A stretch of 64,000 bases of DNA from Acanthochromis polyacanthus (GCF_021347895.1 NC_067124.1:23116521-23180520), one strand, 5' to 3'. Positions 12,410 to 26,222 are shown, numbered from the stretch's first letter. Translations and numbers: made by a program. Notes: a model not told the origin generated them from the sequence alone.

Positions 12410-12720
12410 CAGTGTTGCCAACTTAGTGACTTTCTCACCAAATCTAGCGACTTTTCTTTGTCAAAAGCGACTAGCGACAAATCTAGCGACTTTTTCTACC
12501 ATTTTGGAGACTGACAGGAAAACTCGGATCATTCTGCAGTTACTGTCCTCAACAAGCAGCAGGTGCTGCTGTGAGCTCCTGCCCGTCCCAAAGCACAGGC
12601 TGTCAGTTCAGTAACCCCGCAGCAGTCCCAGTGTCTGATTAGAGGTGACCCACATCACTCCGCAGCCAGACGGCAGATAAATCGCGCATGCACAAAGTCA
12701 CTACAGATCCCATCCAGACT
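12410..12720 (+). mobile_element. nested repeat with CTAGCGAC motifs
   Basis: Starts CAGTGTTGCCAACTTAG and carries repeated TCTAGCGACTTTT-type motifs, which I associate with a fish interspersed repeat. It interrupts the BED-finger frame of the surrounding hAT element. The right border is uncertain because I see no matching inverted end. Confidence 0.45.
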
Positions 12721-15700
12721 TACGGAGCGGGATATAAATGAAAATGTTTCTTCAATGTCATTATGTGGCTTTATAGACTAGTAGACTAGTCGCAAATAAA
12801 ATTTGAGACTAGTCGGTGGGGAAATTAGTCGAAATTCCCATCCCTAGTATGAGCTGATGTTGTAAAGATCCTGCTAATTTTGAGTCAAAATCTTTACTTC
12901 TCTGTTTTGAAGTCCAAACGGGCCATGGACATTGGTAGGCCCATGCTCTGGCTCTGCACATTGCTTCTTAGACTGTACACGGGTTTAATAAGCAATTTCA
13001 AAAAAACATATCCTGAAACTCCTTTTTGAATAGACTGTGAAGCTAATTAAAACCGATTATCGGCATTGTGGGTGTTGCGTCTTCACAATTCTAGATTACA
13101 TTTGGATGATTGAATTTGTGGCCTCTAGCTGTTTTCCAGCTGTTTCGATTGAGTAGAGTATTTAGTGGAAGTGATTTAAAATTATTTGGTTTCATGGTGC
13201 ATGCGGAAACAGCCTGAATTAACCATAAAGGAATGGAAAATGTATAAGTAAAGCCAAAGCTCAGGTCATTGCTTTATGCTACCTGTTGGGTTTATTTGCG
13301 TTGGAAAGGCTCAAAGGTTGATCTGCTGCACTCATGAGTTCAGGAGAATGAGAGGAACAGATGGAGGCCTGTTCAGAGCACATTCCTCAGTCCTACATTC
13401 TGCCAGTCTCATTTCTAACACACCAACACTAGAACCTGAGCTAAAAACAGCCACTTTTAGCACGTTTTTTAAACCAGAGAGACCTCTCTGCCGTCGGTGT
13501 CCACACAAAGAGTGATGTCAGCTTTCAGTCCAGACCAAAATGGAATTTACCTCCCAAACACACAGAGCTTTTCTCAGACAAAGTGTAAAATGTGTAAATG
13601 TAAAAATGCCTACTTAGTGTTGTGGTGCATGTGTGTCATGTTGGCGTTAAAGTGGTATTTCATTGCTTTCTTTTCTAAAAGGTTTCAGAGGCTGGTGAAT
13701 AATATTTCCTGCTCACTGATATGCTTCACTGTCCAGCTAGCCTCCTTTCACACTCCACAATGTGTATGTCTAAGGTGTGACATGAAGTCATGACTAATGC
13801 AGGTAGATTTTATAGAATTATGTGAAATAATTTGTATTTTAACTAATATTTGTACCTCAGGGCAGTTATTTAGGCTCCAGCATTTAAATTTAGGTGGAAG
13901 CTTTTTGAGGCACGTGTTAACAAACAATAAATAAATAATTATTGTTGTTGTGTTTTAGTCACATCGGGCAGTGACACATTTCACTCCAGTATGTGATAAT
14001 GGCTGTGTGTGAGCATGCAAAACGATGTTGTTACAAACTAATCTGCAGTTAGATTTATTGACAGTTCTCAATCTATGTCATCTATTTTGGTTAATTACTG
14101 TATGTTGTTGCATCCCGAGTTTAGGTGGACATTGTTGCCTTTAGCAGGTAGAAGAACACTGAAGAATTAGCAAATGGAGTAACACAGGGGTCAAAGACAA
14201 GAACATATCCCTGTTTCATAAACTGTTTAATTTATATAATTCATTATCACAGTGTGATATTTTAAAAGACAAAGGCTCCTAATGAGTCTTTGTTGGCAAA
14301 AGTATGTGATTGCAAATTGGACCTTGAATTTTTAAAGAAGCCTGAGATGGCAAAACATCTCTGAGAAGCCGGGTGGCTGTTCTCCATAGATTTCACCCAT
14401 CATTCTTCTTGGATCCTCTGCACGTTTAAACGTGTACTTGACTAATCAGTTTTCTAGATTGCCCTGCTTGTGCACTAAATCTGTTTGAACCTGCATGAGT
14501 GACTGATTAAACTTTAACTGGCGCTTTTGCAAACTGTGAAGACAGATGTGAGTTGAATGATTTCTTTCTCAGCCTGCAGTTTTCCCAGGCAAAACAAAAA
14601 TTGCAGCAAATCTAAACACTGATGCTACCGCTAGATAAATGTATTATTTGGCAGTTTTTTCTCCAAACACTTGGTTTCGCATTGCTTAGAACTAAAGTTT
14701 TAAAGTACCCAAAAACTATTTGTTTTGTCACCACTGCTAGAACTGAAACAGCTATAGTTGAAGTGTACCAATTGTGACATTTGCAAATCTTAGTGAACAA
14801 CAGAAAGTGCTTTCCTACCGATTTTAGTCTTACTTTGAATGCTCAAAGTGGAATTTCTCAGTCTTTTGCTTAAAATGGGCCTTTTTGTTGGTGAGCAGTC
14901 TACAACAGTAAGTATGATTTTGCTCTGATGCTTGTGAAAACATGTTTGATGGTTGTCAGAAATACCTCTACACAGGAAAAGCCCAGTTTTTTTAAAAAAA
15001 AAGATGAGTTTTTGTCATTTGTGCTTTTTGTGCTTACCAGACTTTCCTTTTGATAAGATCCTTTGGTTTTATTTTTTATTTTTTTTTACACTTGTTTCCA
15101 TGCAATCATCTTTTGGTGGCACTGCCACCAGTTTGCATTGAATTTGAATGAACAAACAAACAGCAAAGGTCTGAATGCCTCTTGTGTTTCCGGTGCAGTG
15201 GCTTGTGTAAAGAGAGACATTGAAACAGAGCATTTACTTTACTTAGACAGGACATAATTTTAATTATTTGAATTGAAGTGTTATCTTGAGTTTTGCCTGC
15301 CTGAGATAAAACTCAGGCAGACACTTTTGTGGAAACCATAGTTGTAATCTAGGACATTTGTTGAATCTTCATAAACAGATTGTAGCTCATTAAAAAGACT
15401 AAATAAGTATAAGCTATTGAAACAATATTATTTTTCGAAGCCATCTTTTTGGCTTTTGCCATGTTAACTTTTACTCTGAAAGCTTCCTGGTGTCTACTAG
15501 AAGTCATATTTCTGCTGTTGTCAGCACATGAGAAAGGAAAGAGTTTCGGTTGGGAAGGCATTTAGTCACTGTGCTGGTCAGCGTTTAAAGACAGCTGAGG
15601 TCAGGGCAGAGTAAATACCGAAAACGACTGTTGAGATCAAATGCTTTTTAGGTTTCTAAAAGCTAAAAATGAAGACTTCAACAATGGTATGGCCAATGTA

Positions 15701-16734
15701 TGTTTAACTGTGTGCATTTGTGTCTGTTTGATTTGAAAGACTTTCATTTGGAAGAAATAGTGTGATCAGAATTTGGTCATTATGCTATTGTAGCTTTTGA
15801 TAATCATTCCCTTTCTGTTTTATTTATTTTTACTTATTTATTTGATCAGGGGTCATGCAATTAACATAGAAAACATCTGATGTATTGCATATAGAGTGCA
15901 TAGCATTAAGCTTATTTTCAACTCCTGTCCCTGGTTGGGCTTTTCAGTAAAAGCATACAAAGAGGACCACCAACAACAATGAAAACAGCACAGACAACAT
16001 TATAAACTTTACAAGTGTATAATGTTATGGAGCCCAGCTAACCACTCCTCCTCTCAGTGGCGGCCATTTTTCTGTGGTATTATATACCCATATTATGTAC
16101 ACACAGGCCTGACATTTCAGAATGAAGGAGAGCCCAAAGTCCTTTGGCAGAAATTGATGTTTTATTGTAGCTGAACAGTCATTTATCATGATGTTTGGTT
16201 TGTTATTAGTCTGATCTCACCTCCATACCTCCACCTCTTAGATCACTGTGATTTGTGATCTGTGCCACTTGCCGCTGTTTTTTCTTTTTCCCTGTGAGAT
16301 CTCTCAGGCACAGTGTTTCTGGGATTGGAGGCAGCTGTGATGACCTGAATAAACTACTGTCACTGTTCCTGCATACCACTGGACTGAAAAAGCATGGAAA
16401 CAGATCTGAGTGGTGTTAGGGGAAAGCCTGTCATTTTTAGACCATGTATCTGGAAACATACTTTTGCCAGATAACTGTCCCTGCTGCATGTACAAAATGG
16501 CTCATCAAGATAGAGCTGGAACTTGTAAGGAGAGAAATCTAAGTGAAACTTAAAAATCTTCATTTTTACAAGGGTTCTCTTTTGTTGCCATTTTATTGTA
16601 GACTAAATCGGAGACAAAAGCGCTTCACTGAATTTAAATACAGATCTATTTTTAAACATTTCAGAATATTGTTATTTTTTGCAGCATAATACCCTTATCT
16701 GCTAGTATGAAAAAGGCACTCAATGAAGACTTAG

Positions 16735-16922
16735 GGTATTATCTTGTGATTAGCACCCTGACTTTGGCACAGGAGATCAGTGCTTCAAATCCCAGTCAAG
16801 GTGCTGTTGTCCAGTGAGAACCCTTAGGCAAGACACTTAGTGCTGCCTACCTACCTCATGTTGTATCTACTCTCAGATCAACATCGCTTTGGATTAAAGT
16901 GTCTGCTAATTGTAATTGTAAT
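16735..16922 (+). mobile_element. tRNA-derived SINE with L2-like tail
   Basis: A tRNA-like head with a B-box-like segment (GCTTCAAATCCCAGTC, near 16783-16798) is followed by AGGCAAGACACTTAG and the tail CTTTGGATTAAAGTGTCTGC. The latter is a near match to the common fish tail CTTTGGATAAAAGCGTCTGC. It ends in TTGTAATTGTAAT, a typical short 3' repeat. The copy is diverged. Confidence 0.7.
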
Positions 16923-17384
16923 CTTGAGATTACTGAAGTTTGTTCTAATGAGACCAGAGAATACCCCAATTCTGCTTGATTATGCAATCATTCCTCTGGT
17001 GAGCTTTCCCCCATAGAACAGAGTAAAACTGCAAAGTTATTCATCAAAGAAGACTGTACATGCTTTCGTGATTAAGCACCAGTCCTTTTTTGGGATCATT
17101 TGCAGCACTGTGGAAAAAATTTTAGCACTTCAGATGTTTAAATTCCTACCTTGTGTTCTTGGTACCCGTTTTATATTTTTGGAGAGGCGGTTACTGGCCA
17201 AACAGAAATGAGGTGTGGTAGCAGTAACGGTTATGTTGACCGAAAAATGTCACAGTTAAAATTGTAACTTCTATAACAGCCTGTCAGCTGTATGATTTTT
17301 ATTACACAAAGAGCTATGTTTGGCTTGGTTGTTTTTTCAAGACCAGACCACTTGAGTCAGAGATGTCAAGACATGTAGACTTTT

Positions 17385-17710
17385 AAACATTAGTCGATAA
17401 ATCAATAACTGGATAAAAATAAAAATCACCAGCATTTTTACAGGCACCAGTGTCAGTATTTTTCTAGAAAAAATACCCAACATTTAATGGGCCAAGCTTC
17501 TCAAATGTGGGGAATCACAGCTTTGCTTTGCCATATATGATACCAAATTAAATACTGTTGCGTTTGGACCAGTTTTCGAACAAATCAACCAGTTTAAAGA
17601 CATCACTTTACTGAGTTGCGGTAGCTGTTCTTCACTGCTTTTTGACATTTAATAGACTAAATAAAGAAAATCTTCAAATATTCATTATCAATTAATCTGC
17701 TAACGTGTTA
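17385..17710. mobile_element. degenerate hAT MITE (ATTAATCGATTAAT-type)
   Basis: The left part has TTAGTCGATAAATCAATAAC. The right part has TTTTTGACATTTAATAGACT and ATTCATTATCAATTAATC. These fit the ends of the abundant fish hAT MITE whose consensus mentions ATTAATCGATTAAT and GACATTTTATAGAC. Other copies lie at 23240, 24370, 47275 and 56610. Borders are approximate. Confidence 0.55.
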
Positions 17711-20700
17711 AGAACACAGTGGGGTTACTAGGTTTCTCCTGTAAGAGTTCCTCTGCATGATTTTACAAGTGTTTCTTTGAAGTTCACAGACCTGCTTGCA
17801 GCTTGAAATCCTCTAATTTAGCCTTTCCTCCAGGCAATAGTTATGTCTGCAAAGTGCCCATATTACATAGTGTTAATTAAAGATTCAAGGCTGTGTGCAG
17901 AGAAGCTATGTCATCTTTCCATCAGGGGTCGGATATTGTTACTAGCCTCAAACCAAACATGAGTAGATTCTGTAGGTTGGTCTACACCAAGACAAACTAC
18001 CCACAAGACAATATAGGTCAATCTGAAACTGGACAGATAAGAACTGTTGTTATCTTCACATATGGCAAAGTACACTGACACATTTACTGCCAGGCTGCAC
18101 ATAAAGTAATAAACACTCATTTCGTACTGTTTTATGGTACACTTTATGATGTATTTTATGGTTGTTCTAATAGTAGCAATAATAGTAATTTGTGCATTCT
18201 TCATAATATATTTTCTTATTGCTGTGCATTCATAGTGAGGAACATTGAAGTGCAGTAAAGATCCTGTTTTCAGTAAGAAACTGGAAATAATAATGAGGTG
18301 TCATTTGTTGTGTAAAGGCATGGTAATCTGATAATCTCTAAAATACTTACTCTCGACTAGTTAACAGGCAGGAACATTGGTTCCGTTTCCATACCACCAT
18401 CTCTCACAACAGATTAGCCTCCAATCCCTTTATCTGTGCTCCTTGCCACACCACTGCTGTGTAATCCTCTGTATAGACGTGACAGGATGTTGTTGACACA
18501 TAGCAGCAGAGCACCATGTTCAGGTCAGCCACAAGCTGATAAGAGCTTCTTGAAGGAGGATCGTTGTTGGCAAGGACCTGCTCTGTTACATTTCTAATTG
18601 ACTGGATATGTATATCCAGATGTATTACAGGTGCTATGAACAACAAAAATGAAGTTAATCCCTTCATGGTGGAATAGTGCTCATTTTAACGACCTTTTCC
18701 ACCAAAGCAGCAACTCTAGAGAAACCTGTTGTCAGGGCTGGCAAGGCTGAAATGTGTTGGCAATTAAATTTGATTAAAGTTGATTTCGTAGACTTCTAGT
18801 TCTCAGTCTCCATGCATCTTGACCAAACTTGAGCAGTGTTGTAAAGAAGAAAGTTGAGAAAATTGCATTTTTCATAATATATAAATTTGTTACGGATTTA
18901 TCGACAGTCAAAGCTGAAAGACAGTAGTTTCTTTAAGGGGAATGCAGTAAGCATTGACCAGTTTTATTGTGTTTTGTATCTGCTCTACATCAGTTTGTAG
19001 AGACTTGTTTTTTTTCTTTTGAAGTGAAGGAGTCCTTGTACTGATTAGCGCCAATGAATGTGTTTTATTACATCTTAACAAAGTCTGTTTTTTTTTTATC
19101 ATGTTGCATTATAACTTGTAACCCAAGAGCAGCAGCGTAAACACAGACACATACAATAGAAAAGGCACGAACAATGACACTGCCTCATCCTCGACAGCAT
19201 CTGGCCTCTCATTACACCCCTCCAGATAAATGGCTGTCCTTGTTTCTGTGGTTGCTGTTTACAGCCTACAGAATCGCTCTTTCTCTCTTCACTCCGTGTC
19301 TTTGTCATCGTCGCTCTCCCCCTTTGGTGTCTGACTCAGTGCTTCCCTTCCTTCCCAGGCTTCCCAAAGTGGTACCGCTGGAGGTTTAACTGCAGGACAT
19401 GATGAAGAGTTGACAGCCCCACGTCATCTTTTTGTGTTTACAAAAGATAGCAAGTTCTCAACTTTTTTTTTTTTCACGATTATCTCAACTATCTTATTTT
19501 TAAACCCAAACCAACTTTGCAGATGAAGCAACTGATGGAACTGTCACTCTCAGTATTATTCTCTTGAGGTTAGATGTGTGGCATTTCCCTTACGACACAA
19601 GGGTGATTTTATCATATGTGATCAGACACAGTTACGCCCAGAGAGCAACTTTAACACCCTGTTTTTGCTCAGACTCACCCAAGATGCAATTTTCACTGGT
19701 TTGCCAAGAGGACAGAATTAAATTACTTGAATTTTTAAAAATAGTATTTTTTTGTTGTTGTCGTCTTAAACTTCCTTAATGTTTTTTCGTTGGCAACAGT
19801 ATTCAACTGACATCGTAAACTCATAACAGAAAACACAAGCAGACCAATGACTTGTCTGGTGGTCCCACACAACACGTTTGTAGTAATTTTATACAAATTC
19901 CTAGTTGGCTTTCTGAGGAGGAAATTGGCTATGGCATAGTCACAGAAGCTCTGAAACTACACAGTAACCCCTTCATGCACAATGATAAATCCTCCTTTAC
20001 AATATGGAAGTCTGCATGAAGTTGAGGATTTGTTCAAAAAGCTCAAGGCGACAATCCTTTATATAGGTTTTTTTTTGACATTGTAGTATTCCTTTAGGAT
20101 TTGAAGATACCTTAGCTAATTGTTTAGGTAGATCAAAGTGCCTAATTTTCAAAGGACCTTTTTTCCTAGCTTTTTGGGGGAGGTTTAATCTGATTCTGTC
20201 CTGGTAGTAAATGACCGGATCTTGTAAACTGAGAGAGAGGATGGCGCTCCTAATGAATTAATCATTGGGCCTATCTAAAGCCACTGCTGTGCCTGTAACC
20301 CAAGGTAGCACAGCCAGTCGCCATTAACATTCAAAACAACAAATGCCAAGCGTTACTAGAACTAAGCATGTACAAAAGAACCTTTAATATTCAGATTTTT
20401 CATGCCTTTCTTTTTATTTCTACAGTGCATTTGTGCTTGATCGAGTCAGGGTGGCATTTTGTTGCACTTCTTCCAGGATTAAAGCAGCTGAAGACCTGAG
20501 TATTAAAATGCTAATCTATGAGACTTTTTTGTGCTGGAGGTTTTAAATCAGTGTGCATAGTTCCTCGAGAGAAATGTAAGCCTAAGCCTGACACCTCAGA
20601 TGTATTTTGAGAAGTCCAACATGACACATGCTTCCATTTTTCACATGAGTGAGTACAGCTGAAATAATGTGTTGAATATTTGAATGGGCAACAGAAAATG

Positions 20701-20889
20701 ACCCCAGCAATCTTGACAAATGATAAATCATCATTACCTTTGCCAGGCAACATTTTTTGGTTAGTTGTGCAAATTTGCAGTTTTTTTGTGATATATAGTT
20801 GTATACTACTCATCATTGGGCTTTTAGGTTGTTGAAAAGTTAGAAACCTTAGATTGGAGGTGATTTACTGTTTGTTGACAGCTCTGAAT

Positions 20890-21112
20890 AATCTGTTATA
20901 GCCAGAGACGAATACACCCTGGACAGGTTGCCACTATATTACAGGACCAGCACAGACAGACATCTACGTGTACTCATATTCACAACTACAGCATACTAAG
21001 AATCACAAGTTAACCTACCATGCCTGTCTGTGGGAGGAAGCTGAAGTACCCAGATAAAACCCACGCAGTTACAAGGAAGACATGCAAACTCCACACACGC
21101 AAAACACAGCTC
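20890..21112 (-). mobile_element. L2/SINE-tail relic
   Basis: The plus strand shows CACCCTGGACAGGTTGCCA, then TGTGGGAGGAAGCTGAAGTA and CATGCAAACTCCACAC. This is the reverse complement of the fish L2-type tail also seen at 12-171. The copy is old, with many substitutions. Confidence 0.65.
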
Positions 21113-22711
21113 ATTTAAGGAAAATTACAGCTTTAGAAATTTGCCTGTTTTCCTTGTAATTTGTTCTAAATTACATAGTTCTCTCCAGAAAACATTTCAG
21201 AAATTGTTAGTAAATAGCAGACCAGTAACATAAACAGTTTGTGTGAGTTGCAAGGCCTCAAGGGACTCTAGGAATATTCACACTCAGTAACCCTGACAGT
21301 ATCCAAATCGTGTCCAGGCTGCAGTAATCTGACATTGAATTAAATATTTTGAACTTAATTGGCTCAGTTTAGGTTTTATCTTTCTGTCCACAAGGTCTAC
21401 AGATGGAGGATTGATGTGTTTGTTTTGTCAGATGACACAACAGCTGGTAAAGTTACCCTCCACACACAGCCATGCTGGCACAAAGTGTTCAATTTGCCAC
21501 TCTCCAGCTGGTTGACGAACCCAACCTGTCCGCAAAGTGGGAAGATGACACCAAGTGGCATCGTAATGCAAATAAATAATTGCTTCTGGCCGTGAAGTTT
21601 ATCTCCTCCACCAGCAACTTTGATGGGTAACCACTAACTGAGTACATTTACTTGCATCCTTATCATCACATTGATACTTAGAGTTGGAGTAAGTAGCGGG
21701 CTGAGCTCTAACCCAGTCGACATTCATTAATGCGAGTGTGGAAAGTACATCATGAATTAATGACCTTAAAGGCTATTTCCTGACCACCTCATTTACTTTT
21801 AGCTACACCTAGACTAAAGCCGTTCATCCATCAAAGATTGTAGCTATATTTTGACTTACTCTGACAGATAAACACAAATATTTAAATGTATGCTTTTTGA
21901 TTTAAAAAAAAAAAAAAAAAAACCCTGTAAATCCTATAAAGATCAAGCATAATTGTCTTTAAATATTTGGCTTAATTTAAGGTGAACTTTACTTGGAAAT
22001 TGCAGACTTTCAGTCACTTTTTCAACCTAAAAATGCTATTTGCTGCAATTTTATTTTCAGTTGTTTTAAATTAGCATATGCATCCGACAATTAAACTTGA
22101 CAATGTATAAAGCTAAAGAAAGAGAAAATAGAAAATGCATTAAAAATTGACGCTCCTGTGATACGCTGAAATCCAATGGGGTAACAAACTGTTTTCCTTT
22201 AAGTAGATTAGCAAGTAATCTTGGTTATTTGAGAATCCAGATTACTTTGATCCCTGTTAGCATAATTAAAATAAATATTTCCTCCACTGGAGATGGTATG
22301 TTCTTGTTCTTGATTAATACGGATGAAGCCGTCTCACTTTCATCCCAACTTTGGACGGAAAGTTTGTTTCTTGTTGCTTATTCAAGCAAACCTGTCAGTG
22401 TTATTGACATATACTGAGACAGCAGGAAGGTTCTTCAGCAGGTTTAAGATGTCAAAGCATCTGTTAAAAGGAAAGGAGAGCAGCCTGTCTTCTGCACACC
22501 AGCTGACTCCAGCAAACTCTTCCAGACACATAAAAAGACACCTACAGGTCAGACATTCATATTTTCAACGCCCTACTTTGATCCTTTTCAACCGCTGTCC
22601 AACCATGCAGGCCTCTACGGCACAAATCCTTCTGTGCATCATGCAGTGTCCTTCATTTCTTATTCAAAATTCACAGGTTCATGCTTCTTGAATGGGATTA
22701 TTATCCACCAC

Positions 22712-22962
22712 GAAGTGGAAAGAGGGATATAGGTTTGGCCTCCGTCCGTCCGTCCGTCCGAGATGAAGGGGACAGCTTTTCTCGGAAACTATTACAGCTA
22801 GGATTACGAAATTTAGTGTGTAGCTTCACACCATGGACACCTTGATCAAGTTCGAAAATGAGACCTGTGCGACAATATTTAACAGAGTTATGGCCCTTGA
22901 TCACTATTTTGGATATAGACTCATAGACATCACATGTGGCGGGGGATATTGATGACCATGTC
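22712..22962. repeat. interspersed repeat candidate with (TCCG)5
   Basis: The segment starts near CCACCACGAAGTGGAAAG, contains (TCCG)5 at 22741-22760 and ends near GTGGCGGGGGATATTGATGA. I recognise this arrangement from dispersed repeats in fish genomes but cannot assign a family. There is a weak inverted relation between its ends. Confidence 0.4.
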
Positions 22963-23239
22963 ATCTTGTTTGCTTTGTTTCCTACACTTCTATGATACTA
23001 TCCTTAATCTGTGTTGCTTTATGTAGATTATATGGATAATTTGCATTTTAGAATAATGTAATCTTTTTGGAGATGTGCTTTTCACTTTCTTGTTGAGAGT
23101 TGGATGAGAAACTGGAGCCTTTGATAAGAACTTTCTAGTGTTGTCTTGTTGGCATTCGTCTTAGTGGACATGATATAATTCAGCTGATTATTACCATTGA
23201 TATTACAGAAAGTTTAACCTGTCAATATCGACATATTAA

Positions 23240-23400
23240 ATGTATTGATAAAAAGATTTATTCAGGTTAATTGATCAGTGAGTCAACTGTAAAAAAAATT
23301 AACAATATGATATCTGTTTTATTTTCATTATTTTCTGACATTTTAAAGTATATGATTAATTGATAAAATGATTGGCTGAAGAATTGGTTGTAACCCTAAT
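23240..23400. mobile_element. hAT MITE terminal fragment
   Basis: Contains TTTTCTGACATTTTAAAGTA followed by GATTAATTGATAAAATGATT and GGTTGTAACCCTAAT. This resembles the right end of the hAT MITE family with GTTGCAGCCCTA termini. Diverged; borders approximate. Confidence 0.45.
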
Positions 23401-23879
23401 TACATTTGAGTCTATTTCTGTTAACCCTTATTTGCATGTTTCAGTGTTCTTTTCCCAATTTCAGCACAATTAAGGTGCCTGGTGTTGTTGTTATGATGCG
23501 ATATGCGTTTGGAAAGGAGATGGTGGATGTTTACTGGCTTGTCAGACGGTACAATGTTGATGTATTGAAGAACATGTCTTTTATTATTTCATTTTTATAC
23601 CTTACCATTAAACTATGATGGCTGATTATGCTTTTAGAGTTCTCTTTGTGTCCTTCTGATTGCATTCCTGTGTTTGCTCATGAAGGCTGCCGTCCCAGTC
23701 ATTTATCACTACAGTACAAAGAAAGCTCACTCTCTCTACTGTAGTATTTTCTGTGCATTTTTCTGTCTCTTTCATTCCTCTCTGTCTCGCTTTGATTACT
23801 GGGTTGAGAACCTCCAGCCTATATTTATGCCGTTCTCTCTCGCTCTCTCTTGGCCTTTAGCTCTTCGTGCCCTCAGCTC

Positions 23880-24090
23880 TCTCCTGATGGGAGCTGGTTG
23901 CCCAGTCGGCTCAGCAGCGGGCAATGAGCCTTCGCTAACAGGGCTGAGATGTCAGCAGCCTCTCTGTCCTCTCCAGGGCTTTGAGCAGCAGCTCACTGTG
24001 GGTTATTAGTGTGCAGATCACTGGGGAGCCCGGCCCAAGCTGCACTGGCATCTGCTGGCTAATTAGCATCGTTTCTAACTCTGTGGTTTT
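23880..24090. promoter_or_regulatory. possible conserved non-coding element
   Basis: A GC-richer, non-repetitive patch inside the plekhf2 intron with a homeodomain-type core (GGCTAATTAGCAT near 24057-24069). Open frames here are short on both strands and carry no family signature. The assignment rests only on composition and motif and would need a cross-species alignment. Confidence 0.2.
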
Positions 24091-24369
24091 TTGTAAAGGG
24101 CAGGAAACCAAGAACACAGTGACACCAACACTTTGTTTTCTGTCTGTTACAGTTAGTCCAGTTAAGGCGTTTGCTGAAGTGCAGTCCACCCATGTGCAAA
24201 CAAACAAATGCCTCTAACCAAAAGCTTGTTTGTTGTACAAAGTTATGTTAGCTTTCATCTTCTGAAGGTTGGAAAGTTTAGAAGGGACAGCAAATCTAAC
24301 CATAGTTAATGCAGCTTTGCCTGTTTGATGACCTGTATCGGAACTTTGTTATAGGCTACTGTAGAGCTG

Positions 24370-24600
24370 AAAGATGTCATTTATTTAATGTCAGCAATGA
24401 TTTCCTTATTCATTATTTATTTTTAAGCAAAAATGTCAATTAGTTCTAGCTGTTTAGTGCGAGAATGGTTTGCTTTGCTTTATATAACTGTTAATTGAAT
24501 GTTTTAGAAACTTGGACTGCTGCCCAGATCACTTTGGGCATTTAAAAAAATAAACCAGATAATGAATGGACAAATGATTATTGAGTTATTTTGAAAGCAA
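24370..24600. mobile_element. possible degenerate hAT MITE
   Basis: Shares the layout of the other ATTAATCG-type MITEs: a GAGCTGAAAGATGTC-like end, a central segment with CCAGATCACTTTGGGCATTT, and ACAAATGATTATTGAG near the other end. Similarity is weak. Confidence 0.3.
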
Positions 24601-26222
24601 GACTAAGAATAACCACACTTCCATGACGCAGTTTTCTTTGAGCCACATGCCAACATGTGAGTGTCAACATGCCGATAATAGCTGCTGAGCAGGTATACAG
24701 TAATGTTTGTTGTCCTGGGTTTTCCTTAGACAGTATGTGAAGGTGCATTAGCATTTTCAGACAGCTCATCTGTGACGGTGGGCATTCAGACCTTTTAGCA
24801 TAAATGTGTGGTAAAAATGTTGATTATAGCTGTTTTAAAATGTTCTGCCTTCCAGTTGAACATACAATAAATGGTACCTCTGTGAAACTTACAATATTTA
24901 GCCATTCACATTTTATTCTAAGACTTTGGCTTTCTTAACTGTTTTTATTGCTGTTGTTTTTTGTGATGTGTACGGGTTTATTATACAAGGCTATTTCTGA
25001 CTTTTGCGTTTTATGCTTAAAAAAAATACCTGCAGCACAGTAACAGTTCACTAAGGCTGACTGGAAGGCATCTGATGAAAAGCATAGCAAAACATAGTAG
25101 TAGCAGTAGGAAGGCTAAATGAGTAGATGCGATGTCAGAACCTGAAATTCCCTGTGAAGTCGTACAGTGTGCATCCACTTTGCTCGTTTGCTCCTGTGTG
25201 TGTTATGCACTGTGTACGTCATTATGCGTGTGAGCGGCTTTTTGAGGTCACAGCTCACCAGAGAGCATCAGCACCCTCTCATCTATATCATCAGTGATCT
25301 TTGACCTCTTTCACTGTGCTCCTAATAAAGCCAGAGGAGAACCAATGAGTTCTGCCATCAGGGTTGCAGCAGAGAGGAAAAGCCTGCTGGTGTTTGGTTT
25401 TGTCTGAATTTAGTTCTGCCTGGAAAGCTTCAAAAGTTTCAATGTGGAACCTTCATTATTTATCGCTGACCTTGCAATCCCTACAAACACTAAATAGAAT
25501 AGCTGAGTCTTTATTCAAGTCACTCCCAGCCTATTTTTTTCAGTGGTGCAAAGTGTGAACGTGTCAGAGGAGCTGACGGCGCCTGTGATGTTCTTTAGAT
25601 GTTAAACTGAGTGTGACAGCTAAGCATTTTACAGTCATACAGACAAAGACAGAGGCTGGATATTTATTAGTGCTTTAAGCGATCTAGTTCAACTTTCCAC
25701 ACAACCGCGAAGGTGTGTGTTAGTCAGAGACGCCTCATGATTGTGACATGGCAACATTAGTCGAGGAAAGTTTCTTCTTCCTGGCTATTCAAACATAACT
25801 TCCATTAAGCAAAGAGTTAGTCATCATTCCACGCAAGTTTACTGATTATTCTGTTTGCTGAGCTGATGAATGTGTTTCTGTCAGGATGTGTAAGCTGATT
25901 TATGTGTTTTACAACAGTAGCTTTCAAGTTGCAGGGGAATCATCATCTTCTTATTGAGCGATGATGTTATTGCCTAAATTACACAGAAATAAATTGCTGG
26001 AAATTGATGGCTGACAGTTGAAGTTTGCCTGATTTGTTCTTTGTTTTTGTTTAATAATGAAGTTCTATCTCTTGTGAGAGGCAAAGCCATGCTAGAATTG
26101 TAGTATGAAGTATTGGATTTTATTGGTTAGAAATTAAATGTTCCAGTGGCCTTTTAAACCTCATATATGATAAATGCCAAAAATCACAGAAAACAGTAGA
26201 GCTGCCTCTAAAAACTGTTTTT

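Larger units (their letters stand above)
12065..12846 (+). mobile_element. hAT element with ACTAGTCG termini, internally disrupted
   Basis: The ends read TAGGGATGTGCGCGACTAG and, in reverse complement, TAGGGATGGGAATTTCGACT. ACTAGTCG motifs recur near both ends. Flanking octamers ATGTGAGC (12057-12064) and GTATGAGC (12847-12854) agree at 6 of 8 positions, fitting a decayed hAT target duplication. The interior holds a BED zinc-finger fragment (12313-12408) and a second inserted repeat from 12410. Confidence 0.75.

Noticed and set aside
19360..19410. CTTCCCTTCCTTCCCAG acceptor-like site as an extra plekhf2 5' exon
   Set aside because: Good pyrimidine tract, but no convincing donor follows within a normal exon length and there is nothing else to support an exon.
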